Positions 28,615-46,340 of a stretch of 64,000 nt of DNA are shown here, piece by piece. The DNA comes from Syngnathus acus (taxonomy: Eukaryota > Chordata > Actinopteri > Syngnathiformes > Syngnathidae): NCBI RefSeq assembly GCF_901709675.1, contig NC_051106.1, positions 1,932,001-1,996,000 of the forward strand. The letters are read 5' to 3'. The notes under the pieces were generated by a model. It was given only the letters and a program-made list of their open reading frames with translations. It had not been told where the DNA came from and ran no database searches. Every line of letters begins with the position of its first letter. Within the stretch, counting starts at the first letter, position 1. Position numbers and translations under genes: made by a program.

Positions 28615-29065
28615 CAATTAGGGTTAGGCTTTCAAATTATTGAATCAAACTAGTGTTAGGGTTTCAAATTTTAAAATTCGGGATTGGTTTTTCAAATTAG
28701 GGTCTTAAATTAGGGCTGAGGCTTCAAATCAAAATTTCAAACTAGGTTTGGGGTTTCAAATTAGGGTTTTGAAATAAGGTATTCAGTTTAGACTTGGACT
28801 TCCCAAGTATGGTATCAAGCTAGGGTTAGGATGTCATAGGGTTTTAAATCAAGGTCAGGGTTTCTAATTGGGGTTTTAAATTAAGGTTAAGTTTTCAAAC
28901 CAGGGTCTCAAATTAGGGTCAGGGTGCCAAACTAGAAATAGGGTTTCTAATTAGATTTTTTAATTAGCATTAGGGTTTCAAAGTAGGGTTAAGGTTCCAA
29001 AGTATTGAATCAAATTCAGGTTAGGATTTCAAATTGGGATTTAAAACTATGGTTAGGCAAGATCC
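28615..29065 (+). repeat. Degenerate minisatellite of TTAGGGTTTCAAA type, right arm
   Basis: Irregular copies of TTAGGGTTTCAAATTAGGG-like units, including GGGTTTCAAATTAGGG and TTAGGGTCAGGGTGCC. It is inverted with respect to 27712-28090, so the two form a large imperfect inverted repeat around about 525 bp. A short related patch lies near 51535-51595. Confidence 0.75.
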
Positions 29066-29689
29066 AGTATTTGTAAAATGCCTTGTTGAAGGGGTGAACT
29101 GACAACTAATGCCTTGCTATCTCTGTGGCAGGCTGAAGAGCGAAGCTGAAAAGAACGTACAAAACATTTCTGCAAAAGAAAAAAACAGACATAAAGAGCA
29201 AAAGCAAAGCTTTCTGTGCTAAGCCACTTGAAATTCCCATTGACGCGGCCTTGATGGAGATGGTCCCATTTATTCCAGAAGGTGGCACAATTGTGTAGGC
29301 GCAGGTCCGCACTGGCCATTCATTGCGGTTGGGGTGGGGGGCTCTTGTCCCTCAGACGCCTCCATCTTTGTTGCGTGCTGCTTGACCCGCTGGCCCCAAG
29401 ACACTTTTGACAACTTGCCAAAATGTCACGGCCTCAACCATTTGAATAAAAAAAATGTAGCGAGAGGGAGAATGTGGATATTGAAAGTTACCAAGGGCGC
29501 AATGCTTTTGTCCGTCGAGTGCACTCTACCTTCTTTTTATTTCTTTCTCTGTCTCTCTCTGTTTCTGTCGGCCTTCGTTTGGAGTCTGCCGTCAGTCAAA
29601 GCGTGCGTCCGTCCATCCTGTTTTTTTCTCGCAGGTCGCCATGTTGAAAGCCTGGCAATGCTCATCTGCAGGTCACAGAAATCAATCAC

Positions 29690-30090
29690 ATTCATATTCA
29701 TACCAGTTCACATTTGATTCAAATTGAATTCCCATTCCATTCATATCTCAATCCTCTTTGATTCACATTTGATTCAAATTAAATTCTCTTTCCATTCACA
29801 TTTCACTCCCAACAATACATGACACATTTTATATTTTACACTTACTTGATTCATATTTGATTCCAATTGCTTCCTATTTCATTCAGAATTGTGACGTAAA
29901 CTAGATTCTTATTTGTTCGCTAAACAAACAACTGACATTTGATTCCCATTTCCATTTTATATTGTGTTTACATTGCTTCTTGTTTGTTTCCCACTTTACC
30001 CTGATTTGAACCCCCATTTGATTGTTTCTGGATTTAAATGTGATTCACGTTTGATTCATCATGACTCACACTGATTCTGGCTCATTGTAT
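29690..30090. repeat. Degenerate ATTCACATTTGATTC repeat
   Basis: Variants of TTGATTCACATTTGATTC recur irregularly over about 400 bp (for example TTTGATTCACATTTGATTC near 29757). The unit is not constant enough to give a period. No coding signal. Confidence 0.55.
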
Positions 30091-30594
30091 CGTTGATCTT
30101 GATTGATTTCTGAGCTTTACATTTGATATCTTTCTTTGACGTCTTTGTTGATTTTGACGGCCGCCGTTCACACGATTTGTGTATGCGACTGGACACGGAT
30201 TTGTGCGTTTGTGAAAGGACTGACGGCTGTTCACGCCATGTGTGTTTATTATTATTACATTAAGTAAAGTGGGAATCATTTGGGGCTAGCGAGCCTCTTG
30301 ATTGTGAGATGCTGCTGCATGGTGGTGTGTGTGTCGGAGGGGGCGCACTTGACCTCCCTCTCAATGGCGGAGACGATGGAGAGCTTCTCAAGGTTGTCAC
30401 TCAAGACTACCCCCGCTCTTGACGTGCTGCACCTTTGTTTCATCCCCCAGCTCTCCACTTTTATCTTCTCTTGACTTCACACGTAATGCCGCCAATCAAA
30501 CTGAACAAATGTGCTCCCAGAATTTGTTTTCACAAAGTAATAATAATATCCACAATATACTAACAACAAAATAAACCAGAAAAACCAATTGAAG

Positions 30595-30850
30595 CATCTC
30601 ACAGTAATTGGTTCCATCTTCATGAGCTAACCAAGATTAACGTTCCATTTCTAGGCTCGAAACAGTTCTCCAACCGCGATTCTTGAGTGACTGCATCAAG
30701 CATCTCGGTTACAATTTTACGAGCTCATCGAGATTAGGGTTCCACTTTGATGAGCTACCAAGCTCGGCTTTTGGACACACGAGCCGTCGTGATCTTACAG
30801 GACTTAGGTTCCACTTTCAAGAGTTAGCCAAGTCGTGAAAACGTGTTGGG
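30595..30850. repeat. Degenerate tandem repeat around GGTTCCACTTTGATGAGCTA
   Basis: Similar phrases (GGTTCCATCTTCATGAGCTA, GGTTCCACTTTGATGAGCTA, GGTTCCACTTTCAAGAGTTA) occur near 30609, 30740 and 30810. They suggest an old, diverged tandem duplication. Confidence 0.5.
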
Positions 30851-30984
30851 TGGGCCAAGACGGGAGCGTTGTGTTTTACGCCAAGACAATGCAATTAAAT
30901 GATTAATTGTCAGTGCGGGGCGTCGACAATTAAAAGCATTCTCGGAATGAAAACGGCATTATGACGCCACTGATGATACCCGCC

Positions 30985-31310
30985 ACGTCCCCTTTTTCGA
31001 AAGCAATTTTCATAATTCCAAATAATTGCAATGATGGCATATTCATCCGTTTAGTGGGTGCTGAAGGCGGACGCTAATGAAACGCAATCATTAGCATCCA
31101 AACAAAGTAATTGGACAGGCTTTTATTCCGGCACATAGGTGATAAGGCACAATCACCAGCCGGCTCCAATCCGACGTCGAGTAATTAAAGCAAAGACGGA
31201 GATGAGACGGCGTCGCTTTGCTACACCTTTGAAAACAGCTCTGATTGCTTTGATTAGAAGCCTTACTGTACCCACTGATTTTGTTTATGGATACGCTAAG
31301 CAAGGGTGGG
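30985..31310. promoter_or_regulatory. Candidate conserved non-coding element
   Basis: A dense group of homeodomain-type cores (GCTAATGA, CAATCATTAGC, AAGTAATTGG, GAGTAATTAAAG) lies in otherwise balanced, non-repetitive sequence. Such composition is typical of developmental enhancers near nkx2.1, but conservation cannot be tested here. Confidence 0.25.
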
Positions 31311-31959
31311 GTTGGGGGGGTATCAGGGTCTTCATGTGAAAAGTATGACCGTAGAACTTGTTGAGCTCAGTATGTCAAGAAAGTATTGCATTAGTAGTCA
31401 TGGATAATTACAAAGAGGAGGAATTTTTTTTTTTAATAGAAATAATTTAATGTATTGGTGTGAATGCTAAATTGTCATTATCGCACATTATTGTGTTAAA
31501 TTTTCACATTTCACCATTTACATCAATTTCTGCACATTTTCTAGTTTTTTTTAATAAAAGCTTTACTATACTTAATGTTTTTTATTTTTTTAGCCTTACC
31601 GTACACGTAGTCAAGGTTCTTTTTGAATAAAAAAAAAAAATTCAAAAGCTTCAAAAATTACCTTACTATGTTCATTTTATTAGGTTGAGGGGTCAGGGGT
31701 CAAGGGTCAAGGCTTAGGGTCATGGTAAGCTCATCATAAAAAGCCTTAGGGTCGTTTTTTTCCAAAAGGCTCCGCGAAATAACTTTGTGGCATATGTGTT
31801 GGGGGGGGGGGGCGAGGGGGGGTTGTGATTTCGACAGACGAAGAATGAGTTTGATTAGCGCAAGTTTCACGTCATTGGCAGCCATTGTGTGCCAGGCACC
31901 AGGCTAAAGAAATATATATTTATATCCCCAAAAGCGCAACATCCACCGTGACATTTCTT

Positions 31960-32150
31960 AATCAAATATGGCAATCAGGCGGCCGCCATTTGCCGTCCCT
32001 TTTTAATTCTTAATCAAAAGCGGCAAGGAGCAAATGAGGGCGAGACGGTGGCGGCGGCGGAGACGCACACGGGTCATTACGCGGCTTTCTCCCGGCCGAC
32101 GAGAGCCGAGCACAATTCATCAGAGGCCATTAGGAGCATATTTACTTAGC
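31960..32150. promoter_or_regulatory. Candidate conserved non-coding element
   Basis: Non-repetitive sequence has TTCTTAATCAAA twice, flanking a GC-rich core (GGCGGCCGCCATTTGCCG), then CATTACGCGG and AATTCATCAGAGGCCATTAG. The character contrasts with the AT-rich surroundings. Function is inferred only. Confidence 0.25.
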
Positions 32151-33044
32151 GCTGCGGGGGGCGCCCCCATTTTGCCGTCCTTTTTTGACTGATCCTATTC
32201 TTGGACCACCACAAGGAGGGCGCAAAGTACAAGCATGCCTGTCTCTCCCGTCTGCGAGCTGAACCAAGCCACGTTTGGCACCGCAAATCGGCAGTCCAAG
32301 GAAAGGGGCCAGGAGACCCACAAGACAAAAATGCTGATGTGGGTACCAGCAGGAACCGGAAGGGACTCTGAAGCCAGCCAAAGTTTTGGTGCTCGTTGAG
32401 GCAAAACCTGAGCGTGGGTGGAGTTTTTGTGGCAACGGACTTCTGAAATTCTGTCCTTCAAACACCAAAACAACTGATAGCGGCACAAAGGAGGCCAAAC
32501 AGCGCCCGCTTTCACCAAATTGACACAAGATTGAGTCACGGGGCCTTGTTGCTCTGTTTGCCGGGTGTGACCCACCATTGCAGGAATGTGTGCATGTCCA
32601 CTTGTCAATCATTCACTCGCTTTGCTACGTAGACGCCCGTGGTACCAAACATGACATCATCGCTTGCACTACATTATGAAGGAGAAAGCTTGCAGGGGTT
32701 GCTGTTCATTTACACGTCTTGAGTACAAGCGGCGACACATAGGAAAGTTGACAAAAGCTCATGAAATTCAAATCATTCAAAAATTAATTCTGTTTAGCCC
32801 CCTGATTTCTTCCCCCTCGAAAAGAATCCGAATTGAGACTTGTTAAGAATCGAAATCAAATCGAGGAACCCGATTCGGCATTGTGCAAATTCAAACGATG
32901 CCCCGCCCCCTGGTCTTGAGCACAACACTGCTCTGCAGTCATGCTGGCAGAAGTTGACGTGGATGAAGTGTGGCACTTCTCACAAACGGGCCTGATGGAT
33001 GGACAAGGAGCACGTCTGATGACGGCACTGCCACCGAGCGAGAG

Positions 33045-33240
33045 CGTGTCATTTTCTCATTAAGGCGCCAAGCGTTCTGGCCCGGCCCCAATTAGTGGCG
33101 GGCGCTGACCTCGGACGCACGTTTGGCACCTTCAATTCATCTTCCCAATCTATCACCTTCATCAGCGCGCCGGCGTCCAATCATCGCCGGCCCGATACAT
33201 AATTCATACGCCGGGGATGATTGTATGTCATCCGTGCAGT
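33045..33240. promoter_or_regulatory. Candidate conserved non-coding element
   Basis: A CATTAAGGCGCC, CCAATTAGTGG, CAATCATCG, ATAATTCATACG series sits in a GC-balanced stretch without repeats. It looks enhancer-like; there is no direct evidence of function. Confidence 0.25.
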
Positions 33241-36200
33241 GTTTTTTCATCTCGGAAAATCCTTTTTAAGCATAGCTTAACAACATGGTGACATACCCAT
33301 GAAATGTATTTCCATTTTCCATGCATCAACGTCGTCGGATGGCAATTGTCAGAAGCCTCACTCAACGCGGAAAAGTCGTAATATCTCGATCTACCGTTTG
33401 TTACCAACGCGAGAACGCGGATAGCAACGCTATAAAAATTTTGACTCATCTAAGTCAGAAACCATTTTAGCATTCGAGAACTAAATACAAAAATATTTGG
33501 GATTTCGATGCATTACCATAGTGTTTGTCACTAATCCATTAATCAATTGATCTTTTGAGAGTCAGAATCTTGATTTTACCGATAACGAGGGAAAACGTAT
33601 ATTTATTAACGATCCAATAAAATCGATCTCACACGCATGAAGGTAAAAATTTTGTTTTTAGCGTTTGTTAACAACGCAACATAAAAAATTGTGTTGCATC
33701 ACAACAACTCGCACAGCCACCGATAATTGCTGCATGGTTTTCTGTGTCGGTCCACAACGCAAGCTGTGTTTTATACGTGTTGAAGTCGTAAAATCTCGCC
33801 TCTTGGGAAGAAAATGTCCGCCATCGAAACTGCTCTTGTCTCGGATTGTACAAGTGCGCCTGATAAAGTGTCAAGATGGCCTTTTTGCTGCTTTAAGTTC
33901 ATCTTGTTGCCGAACTCGACGTGACAATTCATTAGCGTTTATCCTCAATGTTTGCACTCTCTTTCAACGTATGTTCAAGTGGGGGGGAAGGGGCGGTGCC
34001 CCCCTTTTCCCGCCCCCTCCGCCTTCTGCACGTGCAACCGCCTCCCTGCCTTTCATGGCTCAGAAACGCTCGATTCGGTGGCAGTAATCAGAGCGGCGCC
34101 TCCAAGCAGGCGGGCGGGCAGGAGCCCCCGGCCCCGGCCAAGCCTCTCATCGTTGGCCCCCGCTCAAGAGCTGCTTTAATTAACCATCATACCACAGATG
34201 GGATCGATTTTCCCCCCTCCGCCTTCCCTTCCACCCTCTTCTTCTCGCTGCTTTCTCCTCCATCTTTGCTACTTCTTCCTCTTCTCTCTCGACCGTAATT
34301 GCACTGGATTTGTGCCAGCATACCCCCCCCCCCTCGGCCCCCACCCCAGACCAAAAGCACCCCCCCCCCCCCCCCCCTAAGCAGGCCTCACCTGCTCAAT
34401 CCCTTATTAGTGTCAGGAGCCATCGCGGATTCAACTACAGAGACGGGAGATTGATTTGTGCGAATCAAACTGGGACTTTTCTCGCCGTACATTTGTGCGC
34501 GCGCAAGTGTGTGTCAGTGGCAGGCTGGACTTAAAGTAGCTCAGCCTTCGGTGCGGGATTTACACGATTTATTCCATTTCTTCATGCCGCCAATATCAGG
34601 TCCCGATTATAGAAGCCATCAATCGATAGGATACCAAAAAGCAACAACATCTACTATCTAATAACAAGCATTTGGTACATTAGGTTGTCATGGTAACACA
34701 AAGGCTAAAACCTGATTGGGTAGGAAAACAATGGAACCAATTTGATTGAAATTTTAGCGGGTGACAAAAATGCTTCAGACCAAACATGGTTGCTAAGGAC
34801 AATTGTCTTCTGAGGATGAATTTTCCACAATCTGGGGCTGCTACCAAAACGTGTGGGAAAGCCCTCCAAATAACGATTCATCTGGCCCTGGACGTGCAAT
34901 TTGGGCGTACATACAGACGTTCACTTGGAATCTGCTAGAGTAGCACTCTTGGGAAATGACCTGTTGTGTGTAAGAAAATGGTGGCCTATTGATTATTCAT
35001 GGCCATCGCGAGCGGGAGATTAACATCTATTCGTGAGATAGGTGAGTTTGTGGTGCAAGGTGTGTTTGCTCACACACGCGTGTGTGTGTCGGTGAGGCGG
35101 GGTTCTGCTCAGGATTGCTCCGTAATCGCAGTCTTGCGTCCGCACGGCACAGCTTGAAAGTGGTGTCAGCTGGGCTCTTGTCTGTTTGCTAATAGCGCGG
35201 CGGGGCTGGGCTAGGCTTGGCTGAGGGGGGGCCGTATTGGGACATGGGGTCAGGTCGCTCTCTTTCGTGTCTTTGATCCCCAGGTAGGGGACATGAAGGA
35301 GGTGACGCTGCTGAATACTAACAGAGGGTGGCTTGAGTTTGACATTCCCATCGCGTTTGTTTTGCCAGCGAGCAGTTTAGCGCGCCGCGGCTTGCTAACA
35401 CACATGTTATACAGGGGAAAAATAAAAAAATAGACTATGAATTCCATTCCGATCAAAGTAAGATGCGTTCAATGGTAACGGTAAGGAATGGCATCCATGG
35501 TGGAGCCTTAGAAGTAGGCAGCAGAAAGCAACTTGGCCTGCTACTGAACGGTGCTTCTTGTTGCACGCCAGCAGGTGCGGCACTCGGGCTTTTGTGCGCT
35601 CCAGCTGCTGATTTTCTTAGCGTTTGTGTAGAAAGCCGGGCTGTCGCCGCCGCCCAGCTGCCAGAAGCAGGCGCGGGCGAGTCGGCCATCATTGTGGTGT
35701 GATTTCCTCCTCTCCTCGCAGATGGAGTGTTTTTGTCGGGAGCTCGGGCCACTGTGATTGCCTCTTCGCCACCGGTGTCAGCCTGGGATAATACTACCCC
35801 CCTGACAACCCCGAGCCTCCCTCCCCGCTCTGGAACAAAACAGGATCAGCGCAATCCATTTTCTTTTTCTTGGGCAAAATGGAATAATTTCAAAGAGACA
35901 ATCCCCGGCGTTCCCAAAGGCGCCGGCAGGAGAATCAAAAGACAACCATTATGGCACAGAAACTGCGGGAGAGGCGTTCTGCTTTTTCCCCCCCACCTGA
36001 CCTCCCCTTTGGCTGGCGGCAAACACACTCTGCCTCGTAGCCTGCTAGCATGCTAAGCTAAGCCTCGTGCAGGTTCAAGCAAAATTGTCATATGTAGACG
36101 CGCCCCTAAAAATGTTCCTAATTGCCTATCTTAATAATTTTGACTCTAAAGACATGCCTTTACTGTAGTTCTGGCGGTGTCAAACATATCAGGAGAACCA

Positions 36201-39200
36201 TCTGGGCCCAGTGGCATCTTTACATTGAAAAACATGTCGATTTGTGGCGCATCCACAGCGTGCTGCCCCCTTCAGCACCCTGATGATGCTTGAGCCGAGT
36301 GCGGCGGTGGCGCCGGCGGCGACTAAGAGAGAAGGCGGGCGCCCCATCTCACTTGCACCTCTTCTCCCGGAAAAGATTCAAGAACGAGGGTTTTTAAAAA
36401 AAAAAAAAAAACGTTTCAGGGGTGGGTGGGGTTGCTATAAGAGTCATTGTGACGCCCCCCCCCTCCATATTCTCTGAATCGTAGATATTCCTGAACAGCT
36501 CCGCATAGGAAGCGTGTAGCACATAATAAAGGCCAAGAGGCTCGTGGCGCAAATAACTTTTTTTTTTCTGGGCAATGTCCGGAAGGTTTCAGGGATGCTT
36601 GACCGATGAGAGTCAATTACAGATGATGGAGGGCGATTGACTCCCCGCCATCCGTGTCAAAGCAAAGTTACGCCACTGAAGCACACATATATGTACTTGG
36701 AGGACTATATATGCAATAGTGTGCTGGGATTTTTTATTTTTTATTATTAGAATTGAGGTTGTAAATGTAGGTCAGAAGCGCAGAGGAGGAGGAGTACAAA
36801 GAATTTGTACTTTGTTACTTCCTAGCACTCGTGGAAGGCACGAGGGGAGCTTGGGGGTGTCGGTGGGGGTGGGGCTAAGGATCTCATCGGCATCCAGCAC
36901 GCCACAGATGTGTTTTGCTAAACCAAGTTGGCTCTGACCTACCAATCAGAGGATGGAAAATGCTGACAAATTCGAAATTTGAATTGCTTAAAAAAACTCA
37001 CCATGGCTGACTGGATTAAAAAAAAAATCTAAAGTCCACACACTGGACGCAGCGCAGCAAAGAGAACCGCTCTGAAATGAAGTACAGTTAGGAAGTATTT
37101 GTACTCCACCGGCGTAGGGCAGGAGGGGAGCTGGGGGTTGCTTGTCGGGGGCTAAGTGTCTCATCAGCATCCAGCTCAGGTGCTGCCGTGGCCCGCGCTC
37201 TAACTATACCCCGACTTGATTGTAATTGCCTGAATTCCACTCCCGCTGCTTCCCTGCTGCCACTTTTAACTCCACACAGCCCGGCGCTGGCTGGCGTGGA
37301 GCAGCTGACTTGTTGAGGGCTCCGAGGGGATGCTCCCCTTCGCCCCATCTCTAGTGGGGGGTCACAGGTGCATGACAATAAGTTCACCGTCGCCCCTTCT
37401 TACATGTGTCCCCACAGTGATGGCATGGCAGACGTATTTCGTCTTGAGGTTACGATGTGAAAGCCCAAAAAGACACTTGACAAGAAGCGTGAGCAAAAAG
37501 TGGGACTTGTGCCCACAAAGATGTTGGGGAAAATTGGAAACTTCTGTACTCTCGTTATTGTCGCAATGCCGCCAAAGCTTTAGTTTTGGGTCAACTTTTT
37601 TTAAATTATTGATTATAAATAATTTTAACAATTACAACAAATTAAACAGCCGCAACGTATTTTTTGTCAAATATCTAATTCTGGGTATTTTTTTCCATTG
37701 ATATTTTATGTCAGTTATGATTTAAATTTTGCTAATAAATGAATGGCAGATTATTAAAAATGACTTTTTTGTCTAATTTCCTCTCACAATAAACTCTCAT
37801 ATGAACCCAAGCATCCAGAGTGGAATCATTTTTGCCCCATTTTATGAAGTATCAAATTGGTAAAAGTTAAGACCCTAAATAAAGTGCTCATATATGTAAA
37901 AATTCATAGACAAACATATACGTAGTTCGCTTTCGCAAAAGGATTTTTGTTTTTACATTGATAATTGATATTTTTACAACAAATAAAAACAATTGCAAAA
38001 TATAATATTTTTGTTGAAAAACGTTTCGGGAGAAAATATTAAGACCAAAATCAAAATTAAACAGCCTACTCCAAATTGTCATACAATCTTAATTATCGAC
38101 GGTGCGTGTGAGCTCTTTAACAGTCCTTTTGTTTTGCATCATTTTGTAATGAACAAGAGCACAAATGAATCACTTCCTCTCACAGAAACCAAAGCCCTGA
38201 AAATTACCAACCGGGTGGAGGGGGGGTAAGAAAAATGATTTTCCAGCAGCAACAGAAAGAAGCCTCTGCAGGGTTAAGCTAAAAAAGTTAGCCTGTGGCG
38301 CTCGTCACCTTGCGATAATGGCTCCGGCTGTAATGAAGAACGGGCTTGTTGCCAACAGGTGGTCTCTTTAAAAAAGAGCCACGGCACTCACATGATGGGG
38401 AAGGAAAAAGGGCTGGTGGTGGTGCTGGCTGAAAAACTGCCATGGCAAAATGTGTCAGAATCTAATGTTCTGCAGAGTGAAAAGCCTGTTTTCGCTCCTT
38501 TGTCCCCCCCCCCCTCGCTCGAGATTCAGCCTTGTTCCTCATTGTTCGCGGGCTCAAACGAGCAACAGTCTTTTTTGACACCGAGCCACCGGCTGAATAA
38601 AGACTGGAGCTGACTAGTCACAGGAAAGAGCTTTCTTCCTGGAGGGCTTGGAGCCCATTAAGAGTTGCCGAGATATGAATAGATATGAATCCTCTCTGGC
38701 GACCTCACCAGAGGGAGGAAAAAAAAATTATGAACTCCAAAAGACAGGCGGAAAGAAGAGGGGGGGTGTAGACAAGGAACACCTCTGTGTCTTTTGAGCC
38801 GGGCTCCCAAAAGACTCGGTGAGACACGGGGGGTGATTGACAGGTGGGAATTAGTCCCGAGTCAATGCGGAAGTGGACGCTTTGTTAGCGTGAAAGGACA
38901 AACGTCGCCCGCGTGACCTCGCAGCCATGCTCAAGTTCCACGCTTGCAGGAATTGAAATAAAAAAAATGTTGTTTTCAAAGACAAGCGAGCGATTGACAA
39001 ATTAATGGCGTTGAAGTTGGATGAGTCCCAAGTCATGCTACGTCCCAGCTTGGCCGAGACGAAAGACAAAATGGCCGCTTCTCGACACGAGGAACGCATG
39101 GAACGTAAATTGGCCAAGCGCGGACTTCGAAGAATGTACGCGAGAACGAAATTGGAACGGCTGAGCACAAACTACATCTTGGGATATTTTCCCAGTCAAG

Positions 39201-39559
39201 CCTTCACAAGTATCGGACCGGCGATGCGGCTTCGATTTAAGCTAGCTCACATCGGGTATTCCTCTGAGTTCTTGGTTTATTTGTACTTTGGATTGGAACT
39301 TGGGCCGGAACTGACGATGAAGATCACATCGACGTAAAAACAGAAATGAATGCAATTGGGACACGGCCAGTATCGCCGGCAAACCTTTTCAGCACAACGA
39401 TTTCCTACAATATATTTTTGGTAAATTGCGTAATCTATCTAGAGTTTTGATGTATTTACTTTCTTAATCACACTCACCTCTGGAGCTTTGACTTTGACAA
39501 CGGCGGGCCACCATTTGTAGAACGTTGCAGTTAGCCGAAGTTCCCCGCAGGAGGCCGCA

Positions 39560-39930
39560 ACCCTTGCCACGAACTAAAAAACAGGCAGGATGAAGATAAT
39601 GAGATATTTGGCGAGCCACTTGAGGAGGACGCCGGGCTCAATGGGCGCATGATGGGCAGATCCCGGCCGTCGCGTATAACCTTTTGTCCCGCCGCATAAT
39701 CCATTTGTTACCCTCGGAGCAATTTGTCCTCATTAACCCTCACGAGGGGACCGCGTGCGAGACAAAAGCTCCAGGGGAACAATAAAAACCTCCAGAGAGC
39801 AGAGCCCCAAACCCAAATCCATTTGTCAACGTTGCAGCAGCTCAAGTGGTCCCTGCACATTTCGACCCCCTTGTCTAACATCCGCAGAAGGATCCGAGCC
39901 AAAGAAATAATAAAGGAAACAGAGGGGTAC
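39560..39930. promoter_or_regulatory. Candidate conserved non-coding element
   Basis: Non-repetitive, GC-balanced sequence with CATAATCCATTTGTTACC, GCAATTTGTCCTCATTAACC and an ATCCATTTGTCAACG motif. It lies about 1.6 kb past the mbip 3' end. Suggested by composition only. Confidence 0.22.
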
Positions 39931-41407
39931 ACCTGAAAGAAACACAAAAAGAAATCCCCATTTCCGTGTTAACAATAATATATCCTGACAAAAAAGACGC
40001 AAGAACGCAAGTTTTATTGTACCGAGGTCACTCCATCAATCAAAGGGAAAAGAGTAGTGACATGACAGACAAAGAACGTAACCGAAGAATAAAACCGCTT
40101 ACAGTAAATGCAATCACGGAAGAATGTGACACCTGTTTGCCGCTGACGTTTTATGACTTGGCAGTTTTTGCACCACTGTGGTGATTATTTTGATTTAACT
40201 AAATCAACTAAATGGCCTGTAATTGATTAGGAGTACAGAGCTCAAAATAAAAATAAATACGTATATATGTATATTTATGTACACACACATTCTAGTCCTG
40301 GCTCTTTAACTACCATTTTTTATGAGCTTGAAGCAAGCACGCTTTGCCTCTAAGTGAGAAAGTGCAATCTGGCGCTCAAATACTTCCAAACGTGTGTTTT
40401 TTAAGTTTGAATGTGCAGAATTTCATTTAGTGCTTCTGGATCTGGAACAGTTTGGAACCAACGTAAATGAAATTGAATAGCACTAATGCAAAACGAGCCT
40501 GTTTCATTGCAATCGCTCGACAAAAAGGAGAACGTAATTGTCGCTTTAGTCATTTATGAGAACGGCGGCGGCGGCATCGTCGAGCGAGCGCAGCGGCAGC
40601 CCGTTTAAACGGCGACGGCGGCGCTGCTTTGTTGGGTCTGCGAGATGTTTCGCAAACAAGAGGTGCCATAATCAGGTCATTTGTCATAATGACAACCATT
40701 AGCGTGGATCATCAGCAACGCAGCAGTCAGGCAAAGAAATCAGGTGGCCTCGCTCAGCTTCCTCCCAATTACGCGCCGTGGCGCCTGCACACGCGCGTGT
40801 ACACACATGTGCGCACTCTCGCTGTTAGCAGGTTGTTTGATTTGTCTGCTTGTCTGTTCGACACATCGCTGATAACCAGCCACGCTGATTTCGAGCAGTT
40901 TTTTTTTTTTTTTGCGTCAAAAATAACTTAGAGATGTAAAAACTTCAGCATGTGCAGTGCAATTCAGTTAAGAGTACACACACAAAAAAGTTAATTTGAT
41001 CAATCAGATGCTAACCTGATAATGGTCATGGATATGATCAATAATATACACTAATTCCAACTATTAATTTGAACTGGCAAGCAAATCAACAATAAAAAAA
41101 AATACCAACAATGAAATTGAACAATTTTAAATGTTAACTACAGCACCATGGCAGCATGTCTGGCTGCTCACTCCATTTGAAGGTACAATATATAGCATGG
41201 AGCCTATGCTAAGCTAATGACTAGCAAGAAATGACTTCCCCTAAATAAAAAAATAAAAAACAAGAACAAGTGGCTAATGAAGTGGATGCTAAAGTACGTA
41301 CATAGCATGTAGGATGGCTAACGACAACCATGTAAATGATCAGAGAATAACAATTAAAGGAATTTGAAATGCAGCAGAAGTCCAACGTTCAAAGCGCTAA
41401 ATTTACA

Positions 41408-41413
41408 TTTATT
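41408..41413 (-). terminator. Candidate polyadenylation signal (AATAAA, - strand) for mbip
   Basis: TTTATT on the + strand, 153 bases beyond the mbip stop codon, giving a short 3' UTR. Confidence 0.5.
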
Positions 41414-41565
41414 TACGCAGGGGAGCATTATACCTGACTGGGGATGCACTGAAACAACGCAGACAAAACAGGCCTTGGTTTCCTCATGTAAGTTTTCTAT
41501 GTCAGCCAAAACATTATCATCTGGGTCCATTGCTACAGCTAATTTCACAATTCCACCAAATCGTG

Positions 41566-46236
<4,671 letters not shown>

Positions 46237-46340
46237 TGCTGTTTTACGTCAGCAGAAGACGTGCACGCCGATTGGTTGGAAGAAAAACATGGAGGGCGGA
46301 GCGTACGCGTCACTGCGTGGGCGCGCGCGTGCAGCCAAGA
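46237..46340 (-). promoter_or_regulatory. Probable mbip promoter and short 5' UTR
   Basis: Read on the - strand, a CRE-like TGACGTAA (46251-46244) lies 7 bases before the ATG, and a CCAAT box (ATTGG on +, 46271-46275) lies about 35 bases before it, in GC-rich DNA. The start codon sits in CAATGGCGGAA, close to the YY1/TISU initiator. The usual arrangement would be a TATA-less housekeeping promoter with a very short 5' UTR. Confidence 0.4.

Larger units (their letters stand above)
31310..41400. other. Intergenic DNA between the convergent rps6ka5 and mbip genes, no gene seen
   Basis: About 10 kb with many short non-significant frames. It holds poly-C and poly-G runs (31801-31812, 34321-34332, 34361-34377), a diverged duplicate pair (36790-36905 and 37078-37190) and stretches of enhancer-like composition. 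Nothing here passes as an exon: no frame has recognisable protein similarity with paired splice sites. Confidence 0.6.

Noticed and set aside
32142-32612. A 156-codon - strand frame, with a second frame open over the same bases
   Set aside because: Two overlapping frames open at once suggest lack of stops by composition, not selection. No family similarity was recognised.
39005-39337. A 110-codon + strand frame (MALKLDESQVMLRPSLAETK...) that looked protein-like
   Set aside because: No recognisable domain, no splice or poly(A) context, and it lies in gene-free DNA. Its length is not unusual for chance at this GC content.
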